DNA of 64,000 bases, taken from the NCBI RefSeq assembly GCF_001707885.1, contig NZ_MASS01000010.1, forward strand, positions 38,273-102,272, given 5' to 3'. Position 1 is the stretch's first letter; every line of letters starts with the position of its first letter. Positions 63,019 through 64,000 of this stretch are shown here, in pieces. The notes beneath the pieces were generated by a model that searched no databases, was not told the DNA's origin, and was given only the letters and a program-made list of their open reading frames with translations. Source of the DNA: Desulfosporosinus cupriresistens. GTDB lineage: Bacteria; Bacillota; Desulfitobacteriia; Desulfitobacteriales; Desulfitobacteriaceae. The position numbers and the translations under genes are program-made.

Positions 63019-64000
63019 CTAAGCATAAAACATCCCTGTCTCGCGGACATCATACCCACCAAGGGCCAGAACATCCTCCTGGAAGGCCTTACTTTGAATG
63101 ACAGAAATCATAGCTTTCATCCGAGGTTCCTCCAGATATTCTCGCGGAATCGCCAAATCGTAACGTTCTTCGCCTATAAAAATAAAATCCAGTCCCAGAG
63201 CCTCCGCTGCACTTTGAATACCCAGCCCTACATCCGCTGATCCCGAGGCGACCGCTACTGCGATGCCTAAGTGCGTAAATTCTTCCCGACCATAACCTAA
63301 TATCTGCTCTTTACCCAGATTTTGCTTTTGGAGCAAATAATCCAGAAGTACTCTTGTTCCAGACCCGCCCTGACGATTTATGAATCGTATCCCTGACCGA
63401 GTTAAATCTACAAGAGTTTTAATATTAAGTGGGTTCCCTTTCGTTACAAGAAGACCTTGTGTTCTATAGACTAAATTCATCAGAGCGATATCTCTTTCCG
63501 GCAGAAAACGTTGTAAATACGAGTGATTGTACTCCCCTGTATCGGGATCGAGTAAGTGAATCCCAGCGAAATGGGCTTCCTTTTTGCGCAAGGACAGAAT
63601 TCCAGCTAGACTTCCGACATGAGCTGAAGCAATGCCCCCATGCCCACCTCTGGCCTTCATATGGCTGCTTAAAACATCCAACGTCAAATCATGAGATCCA
63701 ATACATACTAAGGTTTCTTCTAACTCTGAAACAGGCCTTAAGAGTTCAACCGGAACCGTTTCTCCCTCATGGAATCCTTCCTGGAGGCGCGGAACTCGCA
63801 ACATCCCATCGGCTCTAACCAAGCTCATCGTCACGCCAGCGCCGCGGCTCAAAGGGGCCGCAACCCAACGCTCTCCAACTTTGCCCACTTTTACCCGGAC
63901 AAATTCTTCACTTCCTAACGAGGAAAAGACTTTCTTGCTAATTACGGCTTCTAGTGTATTCGGTAATCCATTACTTAAACCTTGCAACGTTCGGACCCAA
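63019..64000 (-). CDS. MoeA C-terminal region fused to PBP-like domain, cut by window end
   Basis: The frame stays open to the right edge, so the N-terminal part (the main MoeA body) lies outside. The visible 327 residues start with the last MoeA domain (SEEFVRVKVGKVGERWVA, PLSRGAGVTMSLVRADGMLR in part) and continue with a PBP-like domain (CIGSHDLTLDVLSSHM, FINRQGGSGTRVLLDYLL, GSADVGLGIQSAAEALGL), the known fused form of MoeA. It would insert molybdate or tungstate into adenylylated molybdopterin. The PBP domain is close to that of the regulator at 42755. Confidence 0.88.
   Translation of the reverse strand, partial: WVRTLQGLSNGLPNTLEAVISKKVFSSLGSEEFVRVKVGKVGERWVAAPLSRGAGVTMSLVRADGMLRVPRLQEGFHEGETVPVELLRPVSELEETLVCIGSHDLTLDVLSSHMKARGGHGGIASAHVGSLAGILSLRKKEAHFAGIHLLDPDTGEYNHSYLQRFLPERDIALMNLVYRTQGLLVTKGNPLNIKTLVDLTRSGIRFINRQGGSGTRVLLDYLLQKQNLGKEQILGYGREEFTHLGIAVAVASGSADVGLGIQSAAEALGLDFIFIGEERYDLAIPREYLEEPRMKAMISVIQSKAFQEDVLALGGYDVRETGMFYA

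Overview
The window looks like chromosome of an anaerobic, spore-forming Gram-positive bacterium of the Desulfosporosinus/Desulfitobacterium group (Peptococcaceae). This is inferred from content: Firmicutes-type ribosome binding sites with many TTG/GTG starts, a CotF-type spore coat protein, haem made from sirohaem (Ahb route), futalosine-type menaquinone genes, a large set of multihaem c-type cytochromes and a tungstate transporter. No rRNA, tRNA, CRISPR array, transposase or phage gene was seen.

Layout. 1-9.2 kb: mixed single genes (PAS histidine kinase, carbonic anhydrase, iron-sulfur flavoprotein, a polyprenyl diphosphate synthase facing a YtpB-type C35 terpene synthase, CotF, TatA, a ClpP-like protease) plus small unknown genes, including a 39-codon membrane peptide. 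9.3-19.6 kb: one tight minus-strand operon that carries haem synthesis from glutamyl-tRNA through sirohaem to haem, with an AhbA-AhbB fusion and a small dihaem cytochrome at its end. 19.7-21.9 kb: System II cytochrome c maturation (ResB, CcsA); ccsA is split by one extra A in an A8 run. 22.0-22.7 kb: TetR regulator. 22.9-33.7 kb: five multihaem cytochromes (43 CXXCH plus one CX3CH), two NHL beta-propellers and a TPR protein, which together look like an electron conduit across the cell wall. 33.8-39.4 kb: polyprenyl synthase, TatB/TatC, MqnC, an MqnE missing its radical-SAM core, a UbiA prenyltransferase and a degenerate prenyl-synthase-like protein. 39.7-46.2 kb: speD, a membrane Fe-S oxidoreductase, and a tungstate ABC transporter with its regulator. 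46.5-48.4 kb: an iron alcohol dehydrogenase behind a sigma-54 promoter, and a DUF4242 protein. 48.8-62.9 kb: a molybdenum hydroxylase of the Desulfovibrio Mop type with a conserved but functionally undescribed set of partners (XdhC, NTP transferase-HD, CoA ligase-like protein, radical SAM protein, methyltransferase, C-GCAxxG-C-C protein, zinc-ribbon redox protein, flavin/Fe-S oxidoreductase) and a molybdopterin-binding protein. 63.0 kb to the edge: a MoeA/periplasmic-binding-domain protein cut by the window end.

How it fits together. Haem synthesis plus ResB/CcsA would supply the multihaem cytochromes. The isoprenoid and mqn genes would supply menaquinone as the electron carrier. Tungstate uptake and molybdopterin handling would supply the Mo/W hydroxylase. 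The alcohol dehydrogenase and the aldehyde-oxidoreductase-like hydroxylase each sit behind a good sigma-54 promoter, suggesting a shared alcohol/aldehyde regulon. The most promising undescribed pieces are the hydroxylase accessory operon, the highly structured repeat block at 58.2-58.6 kb inside it, and the multihaem/NHL cluster.
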